Notes: a model not told the origin generated them from the letters alone. DNA of 43,533 nucleotides from Nitrososphaerota archaeon (GCA_016215465.1 JACRJT010000015.1:1-43533); one strand, 5' to 3'; shown: positions 31,807 through 42,074, counted from the stretch's first letter. Made by a program: numbers and translations.

Positions 31807-32024
31807 ACTAAAGAGATGTAATGTTTTTCACACAGATATTTTGATTGGTCAGACACAAATCAAGATAAAATTCGAATCGAGATAGTACATCTTAGATTAG
31901 ATTCAGAACAAATTCAAATGGATTACTGGGCAGTACAAAAATTTACTAAATTTTGAGTTGTAGTTTTACAATGACAGTAATTTGATCAAGTCACTTTATT
32001 ACATACAGTCGTGACGGCAATACG

Positions 32025-32372
32025 TTGCAAGTACTAGCACATCCAGATGACTTTGTACCAAGATATAATCAACTTCAAGCAAACAAACAGAAAAACAAAG
32101 CCATGCTAGAAGCCATTAAAAATGTGAAACAGCAATTAGAAAACTCGAAGCTGCCATTAGGCGCATATCACAAGAGAGACGCCATTCCAAAATATTACAT
32201 TATCAGATATGGTCTCCAATCCCTGTATCATTATGATATGCCTGATGCTCATCGTTTAATGTATACAATAAGAAAATCATCATCAGGAGGCATAGAAGCA
32301 CTTTTCTTAGAATTATTATCGCATGACGAACATAACAAGCGGTTTGGACATTTTAAAAGAAAATCTCATTAA
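32025..32372 (+). CDS. RelE/YoeB-like toxin-fold protein
   Basis: The 115-residue protein has the RelE-type order: a helical N-terminus (KAMLEAIKNVKQQLENSKLP), a basic loop, then PKYYIIRYGLQSLYHYDMPDAHRLMYTIRK split over the strands and ALFLELLSHDEHNKRFGHF at the end. The strand with SLYHYDMPDAHRLMYT corresponds to the xxYRVxY core of the RelE/ParE superfamily, and the HxxxxxRFG ending is common in archaeal members. Such proteins cleave mRNA or inhibit gyrase. No recognisable antitoxin is adjacent upstream; the gene at 32423 may be a partner. TTG start with a TTTATTAC box about 28 nt upstream. Confidence 0.55.
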   Translation: MQVLAHPDDFVPRYNQLQANKQKNKAMLEAIKNVKQQLENSKLPLGAYHKRDAIPKYYIIRYGLQSLYHYDMPDAHRLMYTIRKSSSGGIEALFLELLSHDEHNKRFGHFKRKSH

Positions 32373-32390
32373 TAAGCATCATACGAGAAC

Positions 32391-32399
32391 GTTATATAC
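32391..32399 (+). promoter_or_regulatory. TATA box of the gene at 32423
   Basis: GTTATATAC lies about 28 nt before the ATG, so the gene has its own promoter separate from the RelE-like gene. Confidence 0.55.
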
Positions 32400-32422
32400 T
32401 AATAAGTGCATAACTAGGTAGT

Positions 32423-32803
32423 ATGTCAGCAGCATCTAAACAAAGAGCAAGAAAAGGCTCGCCAGCAGTCATCAAACAGGACGAGTTTGTACAAACCCTA
32501 ATTGAAGGAAAAAAACCGGAATTAGACAAATTAGTAAAAGAGCTTGCAGGGAAAAATAACACTACATTGAACAGCATACTAAAAGTTGAAGATCTCTTCA
32601 GAGAGCACATTGAATTTAATTCCAGATCTCATTTATTGCGTGAATTAAAAGGAAGTATGAAAGCACCTATTCTTAAGACGATAATTGCTCGTCTAGTATA
32701 CGAGGATAAGATAGTCATTAATCATGACCGTTCTTTAACATGGATCGATACTAAAGGAAATAAAAAATTAAATGCTCAGTTCAACAAAGCCAAACCCATT
32801 TAA
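32423..32803 (+). CDS. Winged-helix-like hypothetical protein (126 aa)
   Basis: The protein starts with a basic tail ([14 protein letters not shown]), then a helical region ([20 protein letters not shown]) and a C-terminal part [21 protein letters not shown] followed by [18 protein letters not shown], which looks like the recognition helix and wing of a winged-helix domain. It could be a DNA-binding partner of the RelE-like protein, but this is inference from proximity. The uvrA promoter lies over its last codons. No family is recognised with confidence. Confidence 0.6.
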   Translation: MSAASKQRARKGSPAVIKQDEFVQTLIEGKKPELDKLVKELAGKNNTTLNSILKVEDLFREHIEFNSRSHLLRELKGSMKAPILKTIIARLVYEDKIVINHDRSLTWIDTKGNKKLNAQFNKAKPI

Positions 32804-32829
32804 TAAACTTCAAAAAAACTTGTTCTGAA

Positions 32830-35661
32830 TTGAGTCTTTCAAAAAGAATCGACATGCTAAAGATTCGAGGTGCTCGACACCACAACCTAAAGAATCTAAA
32901 TTTGGAGATACCAAAAAACAAGCTTGTCATAATCAGCGGTCTGTCTGGCTCTGGCAAGTCTACTCTGGCATTTGACACGATTTATGCCGAAGGCCAAAGA
33001 AGATACGTCGAGTCACTTTCTGCATATGCAAGACAGTTTTTGGAGATGATGGACAAACCAGATGTCGATTCTATTGAAGGGTTATCACCTGCAATTTCAA
33101 TTCAGCAAAAAACCACATCAAAGAACCCGCGCTCAACTGTAGGCACCACTACTGAAATCTATGATTATCTAAGATTACTCTATGCAAGAATCGGGATTCC
33201 GCACTGCACAAAATGCGGCAGAAAAATTTCAAACCAATCAATTGAGTCTATTTGCGAGTCAATTTTCAAGGATTTTGATGAAAAACAGATTTTGGTTCTC
33301 TCACCGTTGATTCAGAGAAAAAAAGGAACGTATGAGAAATTATTTGAGCAGATGAAAAAAGACGGATACTCACGTGCACGGGTAGACGGACAGATAGTTT
33401 TGCTTGAGGACGAAATTCCAAAGATTGACAGGCAAAAATGGCACAATATCGAAATCGTGGTGGACAGGCTAAAGGCATCAAAGGCTGAAAAAAGCAGGCT
33501 CTTTGAGGCAATTCAGACTGCTCTAAAGGCGGCAAAAGGATACGTCCTCATCGTTTCAGACAAAGATGAAAAAATGTTTTCGCAAAACAACGCTTGCCCA
33601 TACTGCGGCATAACAATAGGCGAGATAGAGCCGAGATCATTTTCGTTTAACTCGCCGTTTGGGTCTTGCAAGGCATGCAATGGACTTGGAGTAAAGATGG
33701 AGTTTGATGCAGACTTGGTAATTCCAGATAGAACCAAGTCAATTCTTGATGGAGCGATCGTTCCGTGGAGCGGAAGATTTTCGTCGTTTAGAAAGCAAGA
33801 GCTTCGAGCAGTCGGAAAAAAAATTGGATTTGATTTGCTAACACCGATGAACAAAATGAAGCCAGAGCAGCTCAAAGTCATCCTGTATGGAACAGATCAG
33901 ATGATTCACTTCCAGTACGAGTCAAAGACTAGTGACTCTTTTTGGCAGCATACCAATTCCTTTGAGGGCGTGCTAAATAATTTGCAGCGTACATTTATGG
34001 AGACTGATTCAGAGTCAAAAAGAGATTGGCTAAAGCAGTTTATGCGCGATACGCCATGTAGCGAGTGCAAGGGGAAAAAACTAAGACCTGAGGCACTGGC
34101 AGTCAATGTAAACGGCACAGGCATTAGCGATGTGTGCGATTTGTCAATTGACGAGTGCTATGATTTTTTCAAAAACATCAAGCTGACAGAAACTGAGAAA
34201 TACATCGCAAAAGATATCCTAAAGGAAATCATCGAAAGACTAGAATTTTTGAAAAATGTAGGGCTAAACTACCTTACTCTAAACAGACAGAGCTCAACTT
34301 TGTCTGGAGGTGAATCGCAGCGAATAAGGTTGGCCACTCAAATAGGCTCAAATCTCACAGGTGTGCTGTATGTTCTTGACGAGCCGACAATTGGCCTCCA
34401 TCAAAGGGACAATGCAAGACTAATCAAAACGCTCATCAAGCTTCGCGATCTTGGAAACACCATAATCGTAGTAGAGCATGATGAAGAGGTAATCAGAAAT
34501 GCAGACTGGATAGTAGACCTAGGACCAGGAGCTGGAATTCATGGAGGAAGCGTAGTCTTTGAGGGAACGGTTGCACAGATTCTCAACAACCACAAGTCGG
34601 TAACTGGTGATTATCTCAAAGACAAAAGTCTGATCAAACTTGCAGACAAGACGCGCAATCAAAAAGGCAAAATTACAATTAAAGGGGCTGCAGAAAACAA
34701 TCTCAAAAAAATCAAGGTGGAAATTCCACTTGGATATCTGGTAACAGTGACAGGAGTGTCAGGGTCAGGCAAATCCACACTTGTAAATGAGATTCTGCTA
34801 AAGGCACTTGCAACGCATTTTTACAAGACCAATGAAAAGCCAGGAAGACACGATTCCATAGAGGGAACCGAAAACGTTGACAAGGTGATTGCAATAGACC
34901 AGTCCCCAATAGGAAGAACCCCAAGATCAAACCCTGCAACGTATGTCGGTGTATTTACACACATACGAGACTTGTTCGCAAATACAGAAACCTCAAAAGA
35001 GCGAGGATATGCACCGGGTCAATTTTCGTTTAACGTCGCAGACGGAAGGTGCTTTGCTTGTGAGGGGGACGGCGTCAAAAAAATAGAGATGCAGTTTCTC
35101 TCAGACGTTTACGTCAGATGCGACGAATGCAAGGGAAAGCGCTATAATTCTGAGACACTCTCAGTTTTGTACAAGGGCAAAAACGTGGCAGACATTTTGG
35201 ACATGACGGTTGAAGAGGCATTGTCATTTTTTGAAAACATTCCTTCAATCAGGCGCATTTTGCAGACAATTTATGACGTCGGACTTGGCTATATCAAACT
35301 GGGACAGTCATCAACTACACTTTCAGGAGGAGAGGCCCAAAGGGTAAAGCTCGCATCAGAGCTTGCAAAAAGGGGAACGGGTCAAACATTATACATTTTA
35401 GACGAGCCTACGACTGGACTTCACTTTGCAGATGTACAAAAACTCCTCGATGTTCTAAACAGGCTAGTGAATCTTGGAAACACGGTAGTCGTAATAGAGC
35501 ACAACATGGACGTCATAAAAAATTCAGATTGGATAATTGATTTGGGGCCAGAGGGAGGAGACAAAGGCGGACAGATAATAGCCACTGGAACGCCTGCACA
35601 GGTTGCAAGCAATCCGAAAAGCTACACAGGACAGTACCTAAAGAAGATCCTAGTAAATTGA
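32830..35661 (+). CDS. uvrA: Excinuclease ABC subunit A
   Basis: The 943-residue protein is a full-length UvrA with two ABC modules: Walker [10 protein letters not shown] near the N-terminus and GVSGSGKST near 650, signatures [14 protein letters not shown] and [15 protein letters not shown], Walker B regions [10 protein letters not shown] and [10 protein letters not shown], and zinc-finger Cys pairs (CTKCG, CPYCG with [14 protein letters not shown] with CDECKG). UvrA dimers scan DNA and load UvrB. TTG at 32830 follows TTTAATAAA at 32799-32807 by 27 nt; an ATG 24 nt later is an alternative. Its TGA overlaps the uvrC TTG. Confidence 0.95.
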   Translation: MSLSKRIDMLKIRGARHHNLKNLNLEIPKNKLVIISGLSGSGKSTLAFDTIYAEGQRRYVESLSAYARQFLEMMDKPDVDSIEGLSPAISIQQKTTSKNPRSTVGTTTEIYDYLRLLYARIGIPHCTKCGRKISNQSIESICESIFKDFDEKQILVLSPLIQRKKGTYEKLFEQMKKDGYSRARVDGQIVLLEDEIPKIDRQKWHNIEIVVDRLKASKAEKSRLFEAIQTALKAAKGYVLIVSDKDEKMFSQNNACPYCGITIGEIEPRSFSFNSPFGSCKACNGLGVKMEFDADLVIPDRTKSILDGAIVPWSGRFSSFRKQELRAVGKKIGFDLLTPMNKMKPEQLKVILYGTDQMIHFQYESKTSDSFWQHTNSFEGVLNNLQRTFMETDSESKRDWLKQFMRDTPCSECKGKKLRPEALAVNVNGTGISDVCDLSIDECYDFFKNIKLTETEKYIAKDILKEIIERLEFLKNVGLNYLTLNRQSSTLSGGESQRIRLATQIGSNLTGVLYVLDEPTIGLHQRDNARLIKTLIKLRDLGNTIIVVEHDEEVIRNADWIVDLGPGAGIHGGSVVFEGTVAQILNNHKSVTGDYLKDKSLIKLADKTRNQKGKITIKGAAENNLKKIKVEIPLGYLVTVTGVSGSGKSTLVNEILLKALATHFYKTNEKPGRHDSIEGTENVDKVIAIDQSPIGRTPRSNPATYVGVFTHIRDLFANTETSKERGYAPGQFSFNVADGRCFACEGDGVKKIEMQFLSDVYVRCDECKGKRYNSETLSVLYKGKNVADILDMTVEEALSFFENIPSIRRILQTIYDVGLGYIKLGQSSTTLSGGEAQRVKLASELAKRGTGQTLYILDEPTTGLHFADVQKLLDVLNRLVNLGNTVVVIEHNMDVIKNSDWIIDLGPEGGDKGGQIIATGTPAQVASNPKSYTGQYLKKILVN

Positions 35662-37241
35662 CATTTAATATCAAAAAGACAGTCATCCCATCACATCCTG
35701 GAATTTACCTGATGAAGGATTCCAATGGAAAGATAATCTATATCGGAAAAGCAAAAAATCTAAAAAACAGAGTCCGCTCTTATTTTGTAAAAAACCAAAA
35801 CTACAAGACACAAAAACTAGTTGAAAAGATTTCAGATGTAGAATTTGTGTTGACAGATAATGAAAGTGAAGCATTCCTGCTTGAATCAAACATGATAAAG
35901 CAGTATCGCCCAGTTTACAACATTGAGCTCAAAGATCAGCAAAGATACACATACCTTAGACTGACAAACGAAAAATATCCAAGGCTCTTAGTAGCACGAA
36001 GAACAAGAGCAGGAAAGTTTCTAGGCGATGGAAAAATTTTTGGCCCGTTCACACAGGGCAGCTCAAAGTTGCTGACAATTGGCTCTCTTCGAAAGGCATT
36101 TCAGATTCGCATCTGCAAAAGGCTTCCAAAAAAGGCATGCCTTGAGTACCATCTGGGAAATTGCGAGGCACCATGCGAGTTCAAAGAGGCAGAAGACAGG
36201 TATGAAAAACACATATCAAACTTGGAGTCGATCCTAAAGGGGCGCAACCTGCAGACATTTATTGAAAAACTTGAATCTGAAATGAAGGACACGTCAGAAC
36301 GCCTGCAGTTTGAGCGTGCAAGAGAGATACGCGACACGCTTCAGAGGCTCGGGAGTCTTGGAACTAAACAAAAAATGGAAAACATCAAAGATTCCGATGA
36401 GGAATACTTTGGAACCAAGACAATAGAACAGAGTGTCATAGTCATGACATTTAGAAAGACAAACGGCGTGATTCGAGACAGCAACAGGTTTTCCTTTGAC
36501 CTAGTTGGGGACAATTCCTTTTCAAATTTCTTGTACCAATATTACACGACAAATCAGATACCACCCCACATAATAGTAAACGAAACACCAGAAAATACAA
36601 GACTGCTTGAGCAGTTGTTTTCAAAAAAATCTGCGCACCAAGTCAAAATCATTTCTCCAATGTCTGGCAAAAGAAAGGAGATGATAGATTTGATTTTAAG
36701 AAACATAGATGTGATTCAGTCAAAAGGTTCAGATCCTGCGCTAATCGAGATAAAAGAAAGACTCAGACTGCAGGAGATTCCAAAGATCATAGAATGCTTT
36801 GACATATCAAACCATGGAATAGATTATGCGGTAGGATCAATGTCAAGATTTGTCAATGGTCGGCCTGATAAATCTGGATACAGGAAGTTTAGAATCAAAA
36901 CCGTTACCGGCAGAGATGACTTTGCAATGATCAATGAAATTGTAAAACGCAGATATCTCAGACTTGACAGCGAGAAAGCGCAATTGCCAGATCTTGTTTT
37001 GATAGACGGTGGAAAAGGACAGCTAAGTGCGGCATTATCTGCATTACAGAGTCTTGGATTGAAAATCCATTGCATATCGCTTGCAAAAGAAAACGAGGAG
37101 ATTTACATTCCATCTCAAAAAGAGCCAATCATAATTTCAAAAACCAGTCAAGCCCTCAAAATACTGCAATTTGCCCGAGACGAAGCACATAGGTTTGGAG
37201 TTACATACAACAGAGCATTACGTAAAATAAAGCATGAATAA
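35658..37241 (+). CDS. uvrC: Excinuclease ABC subunit C, without C-terminal HhH region
   Basis: The 527-residue protein has a GIY-YIG endonuclease domain ([20 protein letters not shown]), a Cys-rich link ([21 protein letters not shown] split by normal spacing), a UVR domain (near 200-230, for UvrB binding) and an RNase H-like domain ([18 protein letters not shown], then [14 protein letters not shown]). It ends [21 protein letters not shown], where bacterial UvrC (about 600) continues into a tandem helix-hairpin-helix. Both catalytic centres remain. Start TTG overlaps the uvrA stop by 4 nt (TTGA), so they are coupled. Confidence 0.92.
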   Translation: MTFNIKKTVIPSHPGIYLMKDSNGKIIYIGKAKNLKNRVRSYFVKNQNYKTQKLVEKISDVEFVLTDNESEAFLLESNMIKQYRPVYNIELKDQQRYTYLRLTNEKYPRLLVARRTRAGKFLGDGKIFGPFTQGSSKLLTIGSLRKAFQIRICKRLPKKACLEYHLGNCEAPCEFKEAEDRYEKHISNLESILKGRNLQTFIEKLESEMKDTSERLQFERAREIRDTLQRLGSLGTKQKMENIKDSDEEYFGTKTIEQSVIVMTFRKTNGVIRDSNRFSFDLVGDNSFSNFLYQYYTTNQIPPHIIVNETPENTRLLEQLFSKKSAHQVKIISPMSGKRKEMIDLILRNIDVIQSKGSDPALIEIKERLRLQEIPKIIECFDISNHGIDYAVGSMSRFVNGRPDKSGYRKFRIKTVTGRDDFAMINEIVKRRYLRLDSEKAQLPDLVLIDGGKGQLSAALSALQSLGLKIHCISLAKENEEIYIPSQKEPIIISKTSQALKILQFARDEAHRFGVTYNRALRKIKHE

Positions 37242-37342
37242 CAGATAGAAAGTAAATTCATCCAGTTACATCACAATACAATAAACATTTGTTTATATTT
37301 CCATAGGATAATTTTATCTTCTTTTGATACCAACAAGAAGAT

Positions 37343-37678
37343 CTGACAGTATCAAATGTTTACAAGTCCATTTTTGAAGCAAGCCTAGATGGGAGACTAG
37401 AAGAACTGCTGGTCAATTTACTGCGATACAATTCTTCTGCAAATGTTCAAGAGCCAATTAGAAATTTTCTGTACAATTATCAGATAATGTCGGATAATTT
37501 TTGGTCCACATATAAGAATGCAAAAACATACGAGGACGTTTTGGGATGCTATTATCAGTTTTCAAAAAATCAGTGCATCATAATCGAAACACTGCTTGAA
37601 AATCTCAAGCTCACACTAGACGAATATAATGTAAAAGAAGACCTACAAATAATGCTAAGAAATGGGTTTACGTTTTAG
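37343..37678 (+). CDS. Hypothetical helical protein with unclear start
   Basis: The frame from 37487 (ATG, 63 residues) continues upstream as good coding sequence (VYKSIFEASLDGRLEELLVN, then LLRYNSSANVQEPIRNFLYN) but has no ATG, GTG or TTG before the stop at about 37328. A CTG at 37343 gives 111 residues, and a TTTTATC element about 30 nt upstream fits a leaderless start. The protein is all helical with NFWSTYKNAKTYEDVLGCYY. I do not recognise it. If CTG is not used, the gene is shorter (37487-37678) or has lost its start. Confidence 0.45.
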   Translation: MTVSNVYKSIFEASLDGRLEELLVNLLRYNSSANVQEPIRNFLYNYQIMSDNFWSTYKNAKTYEDVLGCYYQFSKNQCIIIETLLENLKLTLDEYNVKEDLQIMLRNGFTF

Positions 37679-37726
37679 ATATAATCACAAATAACTTTAA
37701 CAAGTAAAAGCCACAATAATGCAAAA

Positions 37727-38404
37727 ATGGATCATATTTCAGACAACATTACAAGAGACATTATTTGCGATCAGATAGACTATAGACTCACAATTGCCAA
37801 GCATTTTCTTGATAAAATCACACCATCAATACCAAAAGAGAACAGTTTTGAGCATTTCGTGCTCGAGGCAAACATTGACGCATTTTTGTTTTTTTCATCA
37901 AGTGTCATAGATATGATCAAAATCGAGATAAATGACAAATTTGATTTATTTGACAAGGAAAATGTCTTTTACATCCATGGAATACGAAAAAAGCTCGGTA
38001 ATTTGGGGATTCAAAAACAAGTAAAAGACACCATTGCAAAATATTTTTCAGTTCCAACACACGAGATGCTAGATCTTGAGGCAAGGCACAGACACATAAA
38101 GACAGATCAAGGATATTTTGACACAACAAACAGCACGCTGTGGGAATTGCAAATATTACGAAACAAGGTAACTCATGGAAAAATCATCAACATCACAGAT
38201 CACAAAATCACACTTAACTTTACAATTAGAGGTTTCAAAGGGCTGAAAAACCCAAAGTATCAAACTACAATAGAAAATCCCAAAGAATACTTTTTGCAAA
38301 TGTTTAACAATTTAGCATGCTTTGTAAAACAAATTCGTCTACTAAATCCCCAAAAAACACAATCATTTCACCACACAGAACAATTGGACTTTAAATTAGA
38401 ATAG
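37727..38404 (+). CDS. HEPN-like hypothetical protein (225 aa)
   Basis: The protein is helical with a conserved-looking segment LWELQILRNKVTHGKIINI near residues 137-155. RNKVTH has the R-x4-H spacing of HEPN ribonuclease domains, and the preceding helix with FLFFSSSVIDMIKIEI fits the HEPN N-terminal helices. HEPN proteins act in toxin-antitoxin and defence systems, but many are structural. No nucleotidyltransferase partner is nearby. A 14-nt convergent overlap with the transporter at 38391. Confidence 0.5.
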   Translation: MDHISDNITRDIICDQIDYRLTIAKHFLDKITPSIPKENSFEHFVLEANIDAFLFFSSSVIDMIKIEINDKFDLFDKENVFYIHGIRKKLGNLGIQKQVKDTIAKYFSVPTHEMLDLEARHRHIKTDQGYFDTTNSTLWELQILRNKVTHGKIINITDHKITLNFTIRGFKGLKNPKYQTTIENPKEYFLQMFNNLACFVKQIRLLNPQKTQSFHHTEQLDFKLE

Positions 38405-39692
38405 AATATGCAAATAAGAACGAACAAAGTATTGCTATGTTGGCAGCAGTCACAATTGATCCGACTTTTAAGAACTCAATAAACGAGAATGCCTTTTCCT
38501 TTCTTTTTTCTGCTGTTTCCAGTATTATCACATTGCTTGCAGCGCCAAGTATTGTAAGATTACCTGCCAAAGTACTTGCCCCTGCAAGTGCAATCCAAAT
38601 CAGTGTGTCTTGACCTACATATCCAAGATCATGTAGTACGGGCAGATAGATTGAGACAAACGGCACGTTGCTCATCAACTGACTCAATCCAACACTGGTC
38701 AAAACTACATTTAGCATAGATGAGTGTTCAAGTCTATCAATGTGTGGAAATACAGATGAAAAAATCCCTATGACTCCACTATGCCACAATCCACCCATGA
38801 AAACAAACATCGATACAAAAAACACAATGATTTGCCAATTCATCCCACGAAGTACTTCTTTTCGTTTGGGACTTGTGACAAACAGCGCCAGGCCTCCAAT
38901 TAATGCAACATGACTAAAGTTCAGATTGTTCTGAATCCCAAACGCGTTAACAAAACCTATTGCAAAAAAACCAATGGTTACAATTATTGTTATTATAGAT
39001 GAGAGTCTTGCCAGTTTAAAGTCAGTGATTAGTTCCTTTGTCGCGACAAGTTGAGAAACAGTAGCGCGTGCTAACTCTTTTTTGTATACTCGTTTTATTA
39101 TAAGATAGGTTACTCCAATACACGCAAGTGTTGGAGCTCCAAGATACTGTAAAAAAGACCAAAATGGATACTCTATTCCACTAGATAATGAAATCAAAAG
39201 GTTCTGCGGGTTTCCCATAGGTGTCATCATACTTCCGATCGTTATGCCAAATGCTAAGGTGATCAAAAGAGGGGTAGATCTTACTTGTATTTGTCTTGCA
39301 ATACCCAAAACAATCGGAGTTGCAACAAGTGCAATTGTGTCGTTCATCAAAAATGCAGACAAAACACCGAGAACTAGCAAAATAAACCACAGCATGCGGT
39401 CAGGGGTTTTTGCACGTTCAAGAATTTTTATCGTTATATATCGAAGTAATCCTGATGCTTCAAGTCCAGATACTAAGATAAACATGCCAATTAGGAAAAA
39501 TATCACATCAAAATTAATCGATCTAAATGCCTCATCAAGTGGAATTATTTGCAACAAAAGTACTGCCAGTGCACCTACAAACATTATTGACCATATTGGC
39601 AGCTTGATTCCCCTAATGTTTCGGACTGCAATTAGACCATACACTATAACAAATATTACAAGGGATACGGCGGTTGCAAAAGTCACATCCAT
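38391..39692 (-). CDS. ArsB/NhaD/SLC13-type ion transporter
   Basis: The 433-residue protein has 11 or so membrane helices and the IT-superfamily signatures: INFDVIFFLIGMFILVSGLEASGLL, FLMNDTIALVATPIVLGIA, and MMTPMGNPQNLLISL, plus a mirrored half with MSNVPFVSIYLPVL and LAGNLTILGAASNVIILE. Family members move Na+/H+, arsenite or dicarboxylates; NhaD-like Na+/H+ exchange and anion transport are both possible. No ars genes are adjacent. Start ATG at 39692, divergent from the cupredoxin. Confidence 0.82.
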   Translation of the reverse strand: MDVTFATAVSLVIFVIVYGLIAVRNIRGIKLPIWSIMFVGALAVLLLQIIPLDEAFRSINFDVIFFLIGMFILVSGLEASGLLRYITIKILERAKTPDRMLWFILLVLGVLSAFLMNDTIALVATPIVLGIARQIQVRSTPLLITLAFGITIGSMMTPMGNPQNLLISLSSGIEYPFWSFLQYLGAPTLACIGVTYLIIKRVYKKELARATVSQLVATKELITDFKLARLSSIITIIVTIGFFAIGFVNAFGIQNNLNFSHVALIGGLALFVTSPKRKEVLRGMNWQIIVFFVSMFVFMGGLWHSGVIGIFSSVFPHIDRLEHSSMLNVVLTSVGLSQLMSNVPFVSIYLPVLHDLGYVGQDTLIWIALAGASTLAGNLTILGAASNVIILETAEKRKEKAFSFIEFLKVGSIVTAANIAILCSFLFAYSILI

Positions 39693-39739
39693 TTTGGATA
39701 TTATTTTTTAATCTAGTATAAGTCAAACTTGCAATTAGC

Positions 39740-39748
39740 TTTATTTAG
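39740..39748 (+). promoter_or_regulatory. TATA box of the cupredoxin gene
   Basis: TTTATTTAG lies about 26 nt before the ATG at 39770. Confidence 0.5.
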
Positions 39749-39769
39749 TCTAGGACAATCACAAGCGAC

Positions 39770-40345
39770 ATGACAGCCTCAGACAAATTCGGTATTGCGC
39801 TAGCGGTAGGAATAACTATCGTATTTGTTGCAATTGCCGCATCTTTTGCATCTATGGGACCAACACAGGCACCAGTTTCCGTACCAACTCCGGCTCCAGT
39901 TCCGGTTCCAGTACCGACTCCAGCTCCGGCTCCAGTTGAGGAAGCTCCAGTGGAAGAAGAACCAGCTCCAGTTGAGGAAGCTCCAGTGGAAGAAGAACCA
40001 GCTCCAGTTGAGGAAGCTCCAGTGGAAGAAGAACCAGCTGCACCATCAACAGTCGATGTGTCAATTCCAAAAGGATCTTCAGTTCCAGGATGTGAAGAGA
40101 ACGATGAATGTTTCATACCAAACATGGTAACGGTTAGTGTAGGTGGCACTGTAACATGGACAAATGATGATACAGCAGCGCACACAGTAACTAGTGGAAC
40201 AGCATCAGATGGACCAGACGGCGTATTCGACAGTAGTATTCTCATGTCAGGAAAGACATTTGAGCACACATTTGACGAAGCGGGAAGTTATGACTACTTC
40301 TGTGTGGTTCACCCATGGATGACAGGAAACGTCACAGTAGAGTAG
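39770..40345 (+). CDS. Membrane-anchored plastocyanin-like cupredoxin
   Basis: The 191-residue protein has a signal/anchor helix (about 8-28), a Pro/Val/Glu linker (32-92) with a threefold 12-residue repeat, and a type-1 copper domain (95-191). Copper ligands are His138 (AAHTV), Cys178, His181 and Met184 in CVVHPWM. Two further Cys (108 and 113, GCEENDECF) may form a disulfide outside the cell. Small blue copper proteins carry electrons in the copper-based respiratory chain of ammonia-oxidising archaea; the partner (ammonia oxidase side or terminal oxidase) is unknown. The gene is monocistronic. Confidence 0.85.
   Translation: MTASDKFGIALAVGITIVFVAIAASFASMGPTQAPVSVPTPAPVPVPVPTPAPAPVEEAPVEEEPAPVEEAPVEEEPAPVEEAPVEEEPAAPSTVDVSIPKGSSVPGCEENDECFIPNMVTVSVGGTVTWTNDDTAAHTVTSGTASDGPDGVFDSSILMSGKTFEHTFDEAGSYDYFCVVHPWMTGNVTVE
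39932..40039. repeat. Three 36-bp tandem repeats in the cupredoxin linker
   Basis: Three perfect copies (39932, 39968, 40004) of a 36-bp unit encode PVEEAPVEEEPA. The repeats keep the frame and set the linker length, so copy number may vary between strains. Confidence 0.9.
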
Positions 40346-40400
40346 ACATTTCTGCATCAAATTCATTATTTTTCTTCTAATTTTTGAATAAATGAAAAGA

Positions 40401-40955
40401 TCAGATTATTTTAGAAACATCACGCGTTATCTGATTTACTAGATTTTCATAGTCGGCCCGATTTTTGCCAAGTTTTTCAAGCTTTAGTTTTTCAACTTCG
40501 TTTAGGCTATTGTTCACTTGATCAGAGCTTCCTTGTAGTCGCATTTCAGCCATCATAAACAGCCTGTTATTTTCTTTCCAAAGATGTGCAGATATGTGTT
40601 CAATGTATTCGCTGATATCAGATGCAAGTTTGACAGAGGAACCAGTCTTGAGATATTCTTTTGCAGATTCTTCCATTCTATCTGCAATTTGCCTTGTCAT
40701 TTGATGTTCCATTAGCATAACGGCAATTGGCCCCATATTGCGTGGCATTCCTGCCTGTTCAAGTGCAGGAAAAAGCGATTCTTCCTCTTTTCCATGATGG
40801 CAGACATCGGTAAAGTTCTTGGAAAAATCAATCACAGGCAAAAGTATTGATTCAGGTATGGTTTTTCCGTTTTTTAATAAGTGCAGTGTGACTTCCATCG
40901 ATTTTACTACTTTTTCAATTAGGTCATGATCCTTTCTTAATGACGCAGTAGACAC
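40401..40955 (-). CDS. Hemerythrin HHE-domain protein
   Basis: The 184-residue protein has a four-helix HHE domain with the expected ligands: His10 (RKDHDLIEK), His53-54 followed by Glu57-59 (HHGKEEESLFP), His84 (LMEHQMTRQ) and His120/His124 (EHISAHLWKENN). These bind a di-iron centre for oxygen, NO or iron sensing. The last 50 residues are a Lys/Glu/Asn-rich coiled coil. Start GTG at 40955 lies about 28 nt after a TTTAAATC box. It is a single gene with no operon partner. Confidence 0.85.
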   Translation of the reverse strand: MSTASLRKDHDLIEKVVKSMEVTLHLLKNGKTIPESILLPVIDFSKNFTDVCHHGKEEESLFPALEQAGMPRNMGPIAVMLMEHQMTRQIADRMEESAKEYLKTGSSVKLASDISEYIEHISAHLWKENNRLFMMAEMRLQGSSDQVNNSLNEVEKLKLEKLGKNRADYENLVNQITRDVSKII

Positions 40956-40998
40956 AATATGATTCGAAATTTACTTGTGATTTAAATCTAATTTTTGG

Positions 40999-41973
40999 CT
41001 ACAAAAATTCATCTAGTGAGTTTTCGCGCAATGGCTGTGCGTCAAATCCCATTTTGACCAAATCCGCTGCAAACTCTTCGACAAAGCCATGCACTGTGTA
41101 GATTTTTTCGGCACCAGTTCTCTTTACCAGGTCGATTAATTCATCATAGTCACAATGATCGCTTAACGGTATGGAATAGTCATTTTTTCTACCATAAGAA
41201 AAACCAGACTTTGCCCAGCCACTAAACCCTATTGTTATTGCACCATACTTTGATTTCATATCTTTAATGAACTGGTTACTTTCTGACATCAGCGGTGCAA
41301 CCATAACCCAAGGCTTCTTTTCAAGTAGTCCTTTTGAGGCAGCTTCCGTGTGCCCAAGTCCGGGTTTAATGTCAATGCCTAGCTTTCTGTGAAGGTCGTT
41401 CATTTCTTTGACAGAATCATGATAGTATATGGGATCCCAATGGCCAAAAAGATGGGACAAAGTTTGGGCCTTCCCAAGCTGGTATCCAAGCAGTATAACC
41501 GGTTTTCCTTTATTGTATAATTCTGAGATCAGCTCGTTTACTTTTTTCATCGTCTCCTCTAGCCTTGGAAAGACAAATTCAGGCTTCCCAAAAGTACATT
41601 CGGTTATCAAAGTCTTACATTTTGGGATTGTCGCTGCCTTGAGAAATCCCCTATCTCTTGTGCAGATATCTCCTGTGTAGAAGACGTCATCAAAAAGTAA
41701 GCTTCTTGCCCCAAGTATGTGTCCACTATCATACAGCGCAAAATTATCAAGATATTCAACGTGATTTGTTAGTTCTCTGCCTCTAATGTTGGCAATTTCC
41801 TTAGTTTCTTTTGTAGCCAAAATGATACCATTTTTGCCACTAGGCAAGTGATCCGAGTGGGCATGAGATACAAAATTTATGTTATTTTCAACGGAAGATT
41901 TTGGATCCAAGTTTACGATCATTTTACTATTACGACAAGCAATTCCATTTTTTGTCATCAGAACCCTGTACAA
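40999..41973 (-). CDS. Metallo-beta-lactamase fold nuclease-like protein
   Basis: The 324-residue protein has the MBL motif FVSHAHSDHLPSG (HxHxDH), ALYDSGHILGARSLLF, VFYTGDICTRDRG, and late SDHCDYDELIDL and VHGF. The order fits beta-CASP/DNA-ligase-associated exonuclease-like proteins (SNM1/Artemis or CPSF-like), acting on RNA or DNA ends. The alternative is a small-molecule hydrolase. Start ATG at 41973; TTTAAAT at about 42000-42006 is a TATA box about 27-30 nt upstream, so no leader reaches the structured element at 42075. Confidence 0.72.
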   Translation of the reverse strand: MYRVLMTKNGIACRNSKMIVNLDPKSSVENNINFVSHAHSDHLPSGKNGIILATKETKEIANIRGRELTNHVEYLDNFALYDSGHILGARSLLFDDVFYTGDICTRDRGFLKAATIPKCKTLITECTFGKPEFVFPRLEETMKKVNELISELYNKGKPVILLGYQLGKAQTLSHLFGHWDPIYYHDSVKEMNDLHRKLGIDIKPGLGHTEAASKGLLEKKPWVMVAPLMSESNQFIKDMKSKYGAITIGFSGWAKSGFSYGRKNDYSIPLSDHCDYDELIDLVKRTGAEKIYTVHGFVEEFAADLVKMGFDAQPLRENSLDEFL

Positions 41974-42074
41974 GACAAGATTGCGCCAATTCTATCTGAT
42001 TTAAATTTCAGTATTGATCCGATGTTGACAAAACAAATAACAAAAATTGCATAAAAAAGAAAAACGAGTAGGGA

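Noticed and set aside
39932-40039. A CRISPR-like array
   Set aside because: The 36-bp copies are adjacent with no spacers and encode a regular protein linker.
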